DNA of 16,966 nt from contig CAZVUW010000072.1 in the NCBI GenBank assembly GCA_964629825.1, positions 1 to 16,966 on the forward strand, written 5' to 3'. Source of the DNA: CAZVUW01 sp964629825. Its GTDB lineage: Bacteria; Actinomycetota; Nitriliruptoria; Euzebyales; Egibacteraceae. A program made the translations under genes and the position numbers. The notes below the pieces were generated by a model. That model worked only from the letters and a program-made list of their open reading frames with translations. It was not told where the DNA came from and did no database searches. This document shows, one piece after another, positions 6,376-12,522 of this stretch; the first letter of the stretch is position 1; every line of letters begins with the position of its first letter.

Positions 6376-7334
6376 CAGACGCCGTTCCACCAGGGCGGCG
6401 CAGCCACCGGCACCAGCGGCGCGAGTCCGAGTCCCAGGCGCCGGCGGTGCACCGCGAGGATCTGCTCGCGCAAGCCCGCTGGATCACGCAGCATCGGCGC
6501 GGTGATCGCGAGCCGCTCGACATCGATCGCGGCGAGGGCCAGCGTGCGCTGCGCGTCGCGGTGCCGGTTCGCCTCGCCGCCATGTGCGGCCTCGCCGTCG
6601 TACTCCGGCGCGAGGCGCGAGTCGAGGAACGCGAAGTCGAGCCGGTAGTAGCGGCCTTCGGCGAACACCCACACCTGCGGTGTCGGTCTGGGATCTCCCG
6701 GACGCCAGATGCGATCGAGTCGCGCCTCCGCGTTGCTCTCGTGCAGCAGAGCACCGGAGTCCAGCCATTCCCGCATCTGCCTGGCCCCGGGGTCGCCCCA
6801 GAGCGCGGTCAGGCGCCGACGCAGGAGGCGCACGTCCAGCTCCCCGCGTCGGCGCAGGTCGTGCATGGCGACGCGCATCCGTGCGAGGCGGGCTCGGGCG
6901 GCGAGGTTGATGCAGGCGCGCTCCACCGTCATCGAGGGAATGCCCTCGTATGTCTCGACGTCCTCCTCGCGCAAGACGACTTGGACGAACCTCAGATCGC
7001 CGGTGCGCAGTCGACGTGATGGAGGCACAGCCACGGTGAAGGGCGGGACGAGGTCGAACCCCTGGGCGTGGTGCAGGCCCAGCGTGGACTCGTCCGCTGC
7101 TGGGGCCGCTGCTCGCCGGGTGGCGGCGAGCAGCTGCTGCCGACGTGTCACCGGCGCTCCCGGGACGCGGTAGTTCCCCCGCGAGTCCACGATCAGGGCC
7201 CCGGCGTTCACGAGCTTGTCGATCTGGCTCTTCGTCAACCCAGCCTGCTCCAGCAGCTCCGCCCGGGAGACGAAGCCGTGGTTTGCGGCCGCGAGCTCTG
7301 CGGCCGGCCGCGGCAGCACGCGCATGGGGAACAT
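6375..7334 (-). CDS. AbiEi-like winged-helix / DUF559 Vsr-like nuclease-domain protein
   Basis: 319 residues, the only reverse-strand gene. Residues 10-60 (ELAAANHGFVSRAELLEQAG, LTKSQIDKLVNAGAL, RGNYRVPGAP) resemble the winged-helix N-terminal domain of type IV AbiEi antitoxins. The middle resembles the central part of such actinobacterial proteins. The C-terminal part resembles the DUF559/Vsr PD-(D/E)XK fold: E203 (SNAEARLD), D233 (RYYRLDFAF), E244 and D246 (LAPEYDGEAAH) are candidate metal ligands, followed by a basic R/H-rich stretch. Such proteins are common orphans in actinobacteria and their function is unknown. No AbiEii-type toxin partner is adjacent. The start is ATG 7334 or the nearby ATG 7325; neither has a Shine-Dalgarno sequence. 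It separates pdxS from pdxT and abuts an inverted repeat, suggesting insertion. Confidence 0.75.
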   Translation of the reverse strand: MFPMRVLPRPAAELAAANHGFVSRAELLEQAGLTKSQIDKLVNAGALIVDSRGNYRVPGAPVTRRQQLLAATRRAAAPAADESTLGLHHAQGFDLVPPFTVAVPPSRRLRTGDLRFVQVVLREEDVETYEGIPSMTVERACINLAARARLARMRVAMHDLRRRGELDVRLLRRRLTALWGDPGARQMREWLDSGALLHESNAEARLDRIWRPGDPRPTPQVWVFAEGRYYRLDFAFLDSRLAPEYDGEAAHGGEANRHRDAQRTLALAAIDVERLAITAPMLRDPAGLREQILAVHRRRLGLGLAPLVPVAAPPWWNGV

Positions 7335-7346
7335 GGTCGGACATCC

Positions 7347-7363
7347 ACGGCCCCATAGGCCGT
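7347..7363. promoter_or_regulatory. Palindrome in the divergent nuclease-gene / pdxT intergenic region
   Basis: ACGGCC (7347-7352), a 5-base centre, then GGCCGT (7358-7363): a perfect 6-base inverted repeat. It starts 13 bases upstream of the reverse gene's ATG and 36 bases before the pdxT ATG. On the reverse strand its centre contains TATGG, a possible -10. It could be an operator, for example for autoregulation by the winged-helix protein. This is inference from position only. Confidence 0.3.
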
Positions 7364-7386
7364 CTGGGTTGTGGACAGCCAACGAA

Positions 7387-7392
7387 TACGCT
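7387..7392 (+). promoter_or_regulatory. Putative -10 element for a leaderless pdxT transcript
   Basis: TACGCT fits the actinobacterial TAnnnT consensus and ends six bases before ATG 7399, which places the expected transcription start on or next to the A of ATG. No Shine-Dalgarno sequence precedes that ATG. Both facts fit a leaderless mRNA. No good -35 is visible at the usual spacing. Confidence 0.4.
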
Positions 7393-7398
7393 GCGGGC

Positions 7399-8082
7399 AT
7401 GAACACCATGCGCGTGCCCGGAGAGGGCCTGGTAGCCGACCGCGGTGTGCACGTCCAGCCCCCCAGCGGCGACGGCCCCGTGATCGGGGTGCTCGCGCTG
7501 CAGGGGGACGTGCTCGAGCACCTGCGGATGCTGGCCGCCGCGGGGGCGCGGCCGCGGGCGGTGAAGCGGCCCGATGAGCTGGACGACCTGGACGGCCTGC
7601 TGATACCGGGCGGGGAGTCGACCACCATCGGCAAGCTGGCCGAGCTGTACGGCCTGCTCGAACCGCTGCGCGAGCGCCTCGCCGCCGGGCTGCCGGCCTT
7701 CGGCACCTGCGCCGGGGCGATCCTGCTCGGCCGGGCCACGGCGCGCGCCGACGGCACCCGCAGCGAGCAGCCGCTGCTCGGCGCCATCGACATCGTCACG
7801 CGGCGTAACGCCTTCGGGCGCCAGGTCGCCAGCTTCGAGGCCGACCTGGAGGTCGCCGGGGTCGACGGCGGGCCGATGCACGCCGTGTTCATCAGGGCCC
7901 CGTGGGTGGAGGAGCACGGGCCCGAGGTCGAGGTGCTCGCGTCGGTGGGCACTCCGCTCGGTGATAAAGTCGTCGTCGCCCGTCAGGGCCGTGTGCTGGT
8001 CTGCGCGTTCCATCCCGAGCTGACCGCCGACGGCCGCCTGCACGAGCTGTTCGTGGACCTGGTGACGGGAGCACAGGCGTAG
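7399..8082 (+). CDS. pdxT: Pyridoxal 5'-phosphate synthase glutaminase subunit PdxT (Pdx2)
   Basis: Class I glutamine amidotransferase that releases ammonia from glutamine for PdxS. The oxyanion loop is LIPGGESTT (residues 68-76). The nucleophile is C104 in FGTCAGAILLG, and H205/E207 in CAFHPEL complete the triad. The conserved core begins at IGVLALQGDV, residue 29. From ATG 7399 the protein is 227 residues, about 25-30 longer than most PdxT because of a Gly/Pro-containing N-terminal extension. A later GTG (7447) would give a more usual length but has no Shine-Dalgarno sequence at proper distance. ATG 7399 is preferred because a -10-like TACGCT sits just before it. It is followed nine bases later by yebC with a good Shine-Dalgarno sequence, so pdxT and yebC are probably cotranscribed. 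Confidence 0.93.
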   Translation: MNTMRVPGEGLVADRGVHVQPPSGDGPVIGVLALQGDVLEHLRMLAAAGARPRAVKRPDELDDLDGLLIPGGESTTIGKLAELYGLLEPLRERLAAGLPAFGTCAGAILLGRATARADGTRSEQPLLGAIDIVTRRNAFGRQVASFEADLEVAGVDGGPMHAVFIRAPWVEEHGPEVEVLASVGTPLGDKVVVARQGRVLVCAFHPELTADGRLHELFVDLVTGAQA

Positions 8083-8091
8083 GGAGGACGC

Positions 8092-8841
8092 ATGTCCGGG
8101 CATTCCAAGTGGTCGACCATCAAGCACAAGAAGGGCGCTGCCGACGCCAAGCGCGGCAAGCTCTTCGCCCGCTTGATCAGGGGCATCGAGGCGGCGGCGA
8201 AGGTGGGCGGCGCCGACCCTGATGCCAACCCGACCCTGGCCACGATGATCCAGAAGGCCAGGGACGCGTCGGTGCCGAAGGACAACATCGAACGCGCCCT
8301 CAAGCGGGCGTCGGGCGAGCTCGAGGGCGCCGAGTACGTCAGCGTCTGGTACGAGGGCTACGCGCCCGGCGGGGTCGCCCTGTACGTCGAGTGCCTGACG
8401 GACAACCGCAACCGCGCCGCCGGTGAGGTGCGCGCCGCCTTCAGCAAGCACGGCGGCTCCCTGGCCGAGCCCGGCGCCGTCAACTACCTCTTCTCGCGCA
8501 CCGGCGTCCTGCAGGTGTCCGCCGAGGGCGTCGAGGAGGACGACCTCCTGATGGCCGGCCTCGACGCGGGCATCACCGACGTGGTCCGCGAGGGGGACAC
8601 CTACGAGGTGCGCTGCGAGCCGGGTGATGTCCCGGCCGTTCGCCAGGCGCTGGAAGACGCCGGCATCCAGGTGCTGTCCGGCGAGGCGACCATGCTTCCG
8701 TCGGTGACGGTCGAGATCACCTCGGAGAGCACGGCACGCCAGGTTCTGCGCCTGCTCGACGCGCTCGAGGACTGCGACGACGTCCAGAACGTCTACGCCA
8801 ACTTCGACATCCCCGACCAGATCCTCGAGGCGGTCGCCTAG
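8092..8841 (+). CDS. yebC: YebC/PmpR-family transcription/translation regulator
   Basis: 249 residues, the full length of the YebC/TACO1 family. The N-terminal MSGHSKWSTIKHKKGAADAK is the family hallmark; KARDASVPKDNIERALKR and YEGYAPGGVALYVECLTDNRNR mark the three-domain fold. Family members act as DNA-binding regulators, or associate with ribosomes to relieve stalling at proline-rich stretches; which applies here cannot be told from sequence. The neighbouring genome encodes proline-rich proteins (for example the DUF3048 linker), which is compatible with the ribosomal role but proves nothing. A perfect GGGAGG lies directly after the pdxT stop, four bases before ATG 8092. It is followed by ruvC, a very common arrangement in bacteria. 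Confidence 0.95.
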   Translation: MSGHSKWSTIKHKKGAADAKRGKLFARLIRGIEAAAKVGGADPDANPTLATMIQKARDASVPKDNIERALKRASGELEGAEYVSVWYEGYAPGGVALYVECLTDNRNRAAGEVRAAFSKHGGSLAEPGAVNYLFSRTGVLQVSAEGVEEDDLLMAGLDAGITDVVREGDTYEVRCEPGDVPAVRQALEDAGIQVLSGEATMLPSVTVEITSESTARQVLRLLDALEDCDDVQNVYANFDIPDQILEAVA

Positions 8842-8879
8842 AGCGGTCGCGCCTCCGGACCAGTAGCGCCTGGGCCTGG

Positions 8880-8912
8880 TAGCCTGCTCCAAACACCTGT
8901 TCGTCTGGAGGG
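8880..8912 (+). promoter_or_regulatory. Putative ruvCAB promoter -10 and ruvC ribosome binding site
   Basis: TAGCCT at 8880-8885 fits the TAnnnT -10 consensus in the 78-base yebC-ruvC gap; the -35 region is poor. GGAGGG at 8907-8912 lies seven bases before TTG 8920 and decides that start codon. Confidence 0.4.
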
Positions 8913-8919
8913 CTTCCGG

Positions 8920-9501
8920 TTGCGAGTGCTCGGCATCGACCCCGGCCTGTCGCGCTGCGGGTACGGCGTCGTCGAGGGGACCCGCAACCGGCCCGCCGCG
9001 CTGCGCGCCGGCGTCATCCGGACGGCGGCCGGGGAGCCGGTGTCCCGGCGGCTGGGGCTGATCCACGGCCAGCTGCTGGCGGTCATGCGCGACTGCGCCC
9101 CGGACGCGGTGGCGGTCGAGCGGGTCTTCTTCGACCGCAACGTCAGCACGGGGATCGGGGTGGCGCAGGCGGCGGGGGTCGCGCTTCTGTGCGCCGACCT
9201 GCTCGGCGTGCCGGTGACCGAGTACACCCCGACCGAGGTCAAGGCCGCGGTGACCGGCGACGGCGGCGCGGACAAGGCGCAGGTGGGCTACATGGTCCGG
9301 GCGACCCTGCGCCTCGCCGAGATCCCGAGCCCGGCCGACGCCGCCGACGCCCTCGCGCTGGCGCTCTGCCACCTGCAGGGCGGCTCCACCACGACGAGCG
9401 GGACCATGTCGCCGCGCCTGGCCGCCGCGGCCGCCGCGGCGGGCGCCGGCGCACAGGTGGTCCGGCGCGGGTCCGGCAGCCGGCCGGGGGGACGGCCGTG
9501 A
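8920..9501 (+). CDS. ruvC: Holliday junction resolvase RuvC
   Basis: 193-residue endonuclease that cleaves Holliday junctions after RuvAB branch migration. The RNase H-fold acidic tetrad is complete: D7 (LGIDPG), E67 (AVERVFFDRN), D140 and D143 (SPADAADALALA). These numbers are almost identical to E. coli RuvC D7/E66/D138/D141. The start is the rare codon TTG at 8920; GGAGGG seven bases upstream and the residue numbering support it. The last ~35 residues are an Ala/Gly/Arg-rich tail beyond the catalytic domain. It has its own putative promoter. Its stop overlaps the ruvA GTG start by four bases. Confidence 0.97.
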   Translation: MRVLGIDPGLSRCGYGVVEGTRNRPAALRAGVIRTAAGEPVSRRLGLIHGQLLAVMRDCAPDAVAVERVFFDRNVSTGIGVAQAAGVALLCADLLGVPVTEYTPTEVKAAVTGDGGADKAQVGYMVRATLRLAEIPSPADAADALALALCHLQGGSTTTSGTMSPRLAAAAAAAGAGAQVVRRGSGSRPGGRP

Positions 9502-10091
9502 TCGCCTCGCTGACCGGCCGGGTGGCGGCCGCCGGGCTGGGCGACGTGATCCTGGACGTCGCCGGCGTCGGCTACCGCGTCCTGACCCCACCCGGCGCGA
9601 CCATCGGCCCCATCGGATCCACCGCCACCCTGCACACGCACCTGGTCGTGCGCGAGGACTCCCTCACCCTGTACGGCTTCCCCAGCGCCGCCGACCGCGC
9701 CCTGTTCGAGACGCTCATGACCGTCACGGGCGTGGGCCCCAAGCTGGCCCTGGCGGCGATCGGCACGCTCGGCGCCGACGGCCTGAGGCGAGCGGTGCTC
9801 GACGAGGACATCGCCGCGCTGACGGTGATCCCCGGGGTGGGCCGCAAGAGCGCGCAGCGGATGGTGCTGGAGCTGCGCGACCGGCTGGGCGGTGCGGCCG
9901 GCGGGGTGCCCGGGGCGGCTGGCGGCGGCGCCCTCGACGCCCGTGCGGAGGTCCGCGAGGCGCTCGCGGGCCTGGGCTACGCTGCGGCCGAGGTCAGCAA
10001 GGTGCTCGAGGCGCTGTCCGCTGACCCGGATGCAAGCGCCGAGGAGCTGCTGCGCGCGGCCCTCCGCAGCCTCGGAGCCGGGCGCACATGA
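9498..10091 (+). CDS. ruvA: Holliday junction branch migration complex subunit RuvA
   Basis: 197-residue junction-binding subunit that tetramerises on four-way DNA and loads RuvB. Domain I (OB fold) begins IASLTGRV and contains GVGYRVLTP. Domain II has two helix-hairpin-helix motifs, VTGVGPKLALAAIG and IPGVGRKSAQRMVLEL. Domain III, the RuvB-binding three-helix bundle, is residues ~150-195 after a Gly/Ala-rich flexible linker. The start GTG 9498 overlaps the ruvC stop (GTGA) and gives the typical first residues; the frame is open further upstream but only as a shadow of ruvC. The stop TGA overlaps the ruvB ATG (ATGA), so ruvC, ruvA and ruvB should be translated in a coupled way. Confidence 0.97.
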   Translation: MIASLTGRVAAAGLGDVILDVAGVGYRVLTPPGATIGPIGSTATLHTHLVVREDSLTLYGFPSAADRALFETLMTVTGVGPKLALAAIGTLGADGLRRAVLDEDIAALTVIPGVGRKSAQRMVLELRDRLGGAAGGVPGAAGGGALDARAEVREALAGLGYAAAEVSKVLEALSADPDASAEELLRAALRSLGAGRT

Positions 10092-11161
10092 CGACCCCGA
10101 CCGGGAGCGAGGAGCTCGTGGACCAGACACCGTCGCCACGCGACGACGTGCTGGCCACCACCGCGGTGGCCGGCGACGCCGAGCTCGACACCTCGCTGCG
10201 CCCCCGCCTGCTCGACGACTTCATCGGCCAGCGGCGACTCAAGGAGCAGCTGCGGCTGGTCCTCGACGGCGCCCGCGGCCGCGGTGCCCCCGCCGACCAC
10301 CTGCTGTTCAGCGGACCGCCCGGGCTGGGCAAGACCTCGCTGGCGGGGATCGTCGCCGCCGAGATGGGCGCGGACCTGCGCATGACCAGCGGGCCGGCGC
10401 TGGAGCGGCCCGGCGACCTTGCGGCCATCCTGACCAACGTCGAGGCCGGCGACGTCCTGTTCATCGACGAGATCCACCGGATGCCGCGCGCGGTCGAGGA
10501 GATCCTCTATCCGGCGATGGAGGACTTCCACCTCGACATCGTCCTGGGCAAGGGCCCCGGCGCCCGCGCGATCCGCCTGCCGCTGCCGGCCTTCACGCTG
10601 GTCGGGGCGACCACCCGCACCGGTCTGATCGCCTCACCGCTGCGTGACCGCTTCGGCTTCGCGGCGCGGCTGGACTACTACGGCGAGGCGGACCTGGAGG
10701 GGATCATCACGCGCTCGGCCGCGATCCTTGAGATCCCGATCGAGGGCGCCGGCGCCGCCGAGATCGCACGCCGCAGCCGCGGCACGCCGCGCATCGCCAA
10801 CCGGCTGCTGAAGCGCGTGCGCGACTACGCCGAGGTGCGCGCCGACGGCATCGTCACCGCCGAGGTCGCCCGCGCCGCGCTCGCGCTGTTCGAGGTCGAC
10901 GAGCGCGGCCTCGACCGGCTCGACAACCGGGTGCTCGAGGCGCTGTGCACCTCGTTCAGCGGCGGCCCCGTGGGGCTGTCCACCCTGGCCGTCGCAGTGG
11001 GGGAGGAGATCGACACCGTCGAGGACGTCGTCGAGCCCTTCCTGATCCAGCAGGGCCTGCTGGCGCGCACCCCCCGGGGGCGTGTGGCGACGCCGGCCGC
11101 GTGGCGCCATCTGAACCTCGCCCCGCCGCAGACCGACGGCGGGGGAACTCTGTTCGACTGA
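10088..11161 (+). CDS. ruvB: Holliday junction branch migration ATPase RuvB
   Basis: 357-residue AAA+ hexameric helicase motor that drives branch migration with RuvA. Walker A is GPPGLGKT (residues 76-83) and Walker B VLFIDEIH (123-130). Sensor 1 is in LVGATTRTG (171-179), and SPLRDRFGF (183-191) carries the arginine finger. The C-terminal winged-helix domain is seen up to TPRGRVATPAAWRHL. The N-terminus has ~30 extra, poorly conserved residues before the usual LRPRLLDDFIGQ start. Length is otherwise normal. It starts inside the ruvA stop codon (ATGA). A 160-base gap separates it from yajC, so it likely ends the ruv operon. Confidence 0.98.
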   Translation: MTTPTGSEELVDQTPSPRDDVLATTAVAGDAELDTSLRPRLLDDFIGQRRLKEQLRLVLDGARGRGAPADHLLFSGPPGLGKTSLAGIVAAEMGADLRMTSGPALERPGDLAAILTNVEAGDVLFIDEIHRMPRAVEEILYPAMEDFHLDIVLGKGPGARAIRLPLPAFTLVGATTRTGLIASPLRDRFGFAARLDYYGEADLEGIITRSAAILEIPIEGAGAAEIARRSRGTPRIANRLLKRVRDYAEVRADGIVTAEVARAALALFEVDERGLDRLDNRVLEALCTSFSGGPVGLSTLAVAVGEEIDTVEDVVEPFLIQQGLLARTPRGRVATPAAWRHLNLAPPQTDGGGTLFD

Positions 11162-11198
11162 GGCGTCCCGGACCGCCACCCGCGACGATCCCGTGCGG

Positions 11199-11312
11199 TA
11201 TCGTGTGCGCCCGGTGGCCCGCGCCGCCGTTCGATCGTGCTCCGGTGCCGGGCGCCCACCCGAATGGGCCTCCGCTGGCGGGGCGCCGACGCATCCCTTT
11301 CAACCTTGAAGG
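11199..11312 (+). promoter_or_regulatory. yajC leader: putative -10, structured 5' region, Shine-Dalgarno inside an inverted repeat
   Basis: TATCGT (11199-11204) is a TAnnnT -10 candidate. Downstream, GGCGCCC (11251-11257) is complementary to GGGCGCC (11281-11287), and GCCCA/TGGGC can form a nested hairpin. TTCAA-CC-TTGAA (11299-11310) is an inverted repeat whose right arm runs into GAAGG (11308-11312), the probable yajC Shine-Dalgarno nine bases before ATG. No gene is seen in the 11162-11321 gap. Confidence 0.3.
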
Positions 11313-11321
11313 CCGAGAATC

Positions 11322-11648
11322 ATGCCCGCCCTTGAAACCGCAGCGCTGCTCGCCCAGCAGGACCCGGCGGCCGGGCTCGCCAGCTTCCTGCCGCTGATCC
11401 TGCTCTTCGCCGTCTTCTACCTGCTGCTGATCCGTCCGCAGCAGAAGCGCGCGCGCCAGCAGCGGGAGCTGATCAGCTCCGTCCAGGTGAACGACCGCGT
11501 GGTCACCCTCGGCGGGGTGCACGGAACCGTGCGCTACGTCGACGACGAGGTCGTCCACCTCGAGGTGGCCCCCGGGACCCAGATCACCTTCGCCAAGGCC
11601 GCGATCGCCCGCAAGCTGATCGACGCGGACACGGGCAGCGTCGAGTAG
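11322..11648 (+). CDS. yajC: Preprotein translocase accessory subunit YajC
   Basis: 108-residue single-pass membrane protein that associates with SecDF and the SecYEG translocon. The transmembrane helix is about residues 21-37 (LASFLPLILLFAVFYLLLI), followed by the signature RPQQKRARQQ. The C-terminal YajC domain (VQVNDRVVTLGGVHGTVRYV) is intact. Length is typical. The start ATG 11322 has GAAGG nine bases upstream. It opens a probable yajC-HD-secD-secF operon, the usual YajC context except for the inserted HD gene. Confidence 0.94.
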   Translation: MPALETAALLAQQDPAAGLASFLPLILLFAVFYLLLIRPQQKRARQQRELISSVQVNDRVVTLGGVHGTVRYVDDEVVHLEVAPGTQITFAKAAIARKLIDADTGSVE

Positions 11649-11658
11649 GCCGACACCG

Positions 11659-12489
11659 ATGGAGCGGGAGCAGGAGCAGCCGACCGACGCGGACCGTGCC
11701 GAGGCGCGGGCCGAGTCGGCACGCGCCGAGCACCCGCGGGTGCACACCGACGACGGCGTAGCGGTCGGCGGGCGCGACGAGTCCGGCGGGGAGCAGGCGA
11801 CCCCAGCGGAGTCCACCGGTCGCGCAAGCATCCCGCTGCTCGAGGCCGTCAAGGCCGACGAGCGCGTCTCCACGCTCCTGGCCTGCGCCGATGAGTTCCT
11901 CGGCGCGCAGGGCTTCACCGAGCACGGGTACCGGCACGCCAACCTGGTCGGCCACATCGCCTTCAACGTGCTGACCCACCTCGGCTATGACGCGCGCGAG
12001 TGCGAGCTGGCCGCTGTGGCCGGCTACCTGCATGACATCGGCAACGTCATCAGCCGCGCCGACCACGGCCAGACCGGTGCGCTGATCGCGCTCGACGTAC
12101 TGCGGGACATGGACGTGCCACCGCGCGACATGGCGCAGGTCCTGTCGGCGATCGGGAACCACGAGGAGCAGTACGGCGAGGCGGTCTCGCCAGTGTCCGC
12201 CGCCGTGATCCTGGCGGACAAGTCAGACGTACACCGCAGCCGGGTCCGCAAGGGTGCGTCCATCGAGATGGACATCCACGACCGGGTGAACTACGCGGTG
12301 GAGGCATCATTCCTGCGGGTCGATCCGAAGGCCTCCACGATCACGTTGGAGCTCACGATCGACACCGCCATCAGCCAGGTGCTGGAGTACTTCGAGATCT
12401 TCCTCGAGCGCATGGTCATGTGCCGGCGGGCCGGCCGGACCCTGGGCTGCGACTTCCGCATCACCGTGAACGACGTGCAGGTCCTGTAG
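11659..12489 (+). CDS. HD-domain metal-dependent phosphohydrolase, substrate unknown
   Basis: 276 residues. Residues 1-57 are a charged, Ala/Glu-rich, probably disordered tail. The HD core follows, with candidate metal ligands H93, the H125-D126 doublet in GYLHDIGNV, H136 (ADHGQTGA), H168 (IGNHEE) and D187 (LADKSDVHRSR). The number of histidines suggests a bi-metal site as in YqeK/HD-GYP-type enzymes, not the mono-metal type. Residues ~205-276 (DRVNYAVEASFLRVDP to the C-terminus) form a conserved-looking extra domain. I recall similar full-length HD proteins in Clostridia and deep actinobacteria, with no assigned function. No transmembrane helix is seen. It starts ten bases after the yajC stop, without a clear Shine-Dalgarno sequence; a later start within the tail is possible. 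A nucleotide substrate is only a guess from family. Confidence 0.8.
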   Translation: MEREQEQPTDADRAEARAESARAEHPRVHTDDGVAVGGRDESGGEQATPAESTGRASIPLLEAVKADERVSTLLACADEFLGAQGFTEHGYRHANLVGHIAFNVLTHLGYDARECELAAVAGYLHDIGNVISRADHGQTGALIALDVLRDMDVPPRDMAQVLSAIGNHEEQYGEAVSPVSAAVILADKSDVHRSRVRKGASIEMDIHDRVNYAVEASFLRVDPKASTITLELTIDTAISQVLEYFEIFLERMVMCRRAGRTLGCDFRITVNDVQVL

Positions 12490-12522
12490 CCGCGGCCGGC
12501 ACGAAGGAGCGAACAGACCGTC

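Noticed and set aside
6375..7334. Type IV toxin-antitoxin system based on the AbiEi-like domain
   Set aside because: No AbiEii nucleotidyltransferase toxin gene lies beside it, and the protein has its own nuclease-like C-terminus. It is better called an orphan two-domain protein.
6484..9591. Very long reverse-strand open frame (over 1000 codons) across pdxT, yebC and ruvC
   Set aside because: It is antisense to three certain genes, has Arg/Gly/Pro-rich composition with no recognisable domain, and is the usual product of high GC content. Only its sister frame ending at 6375 contains a real gene.
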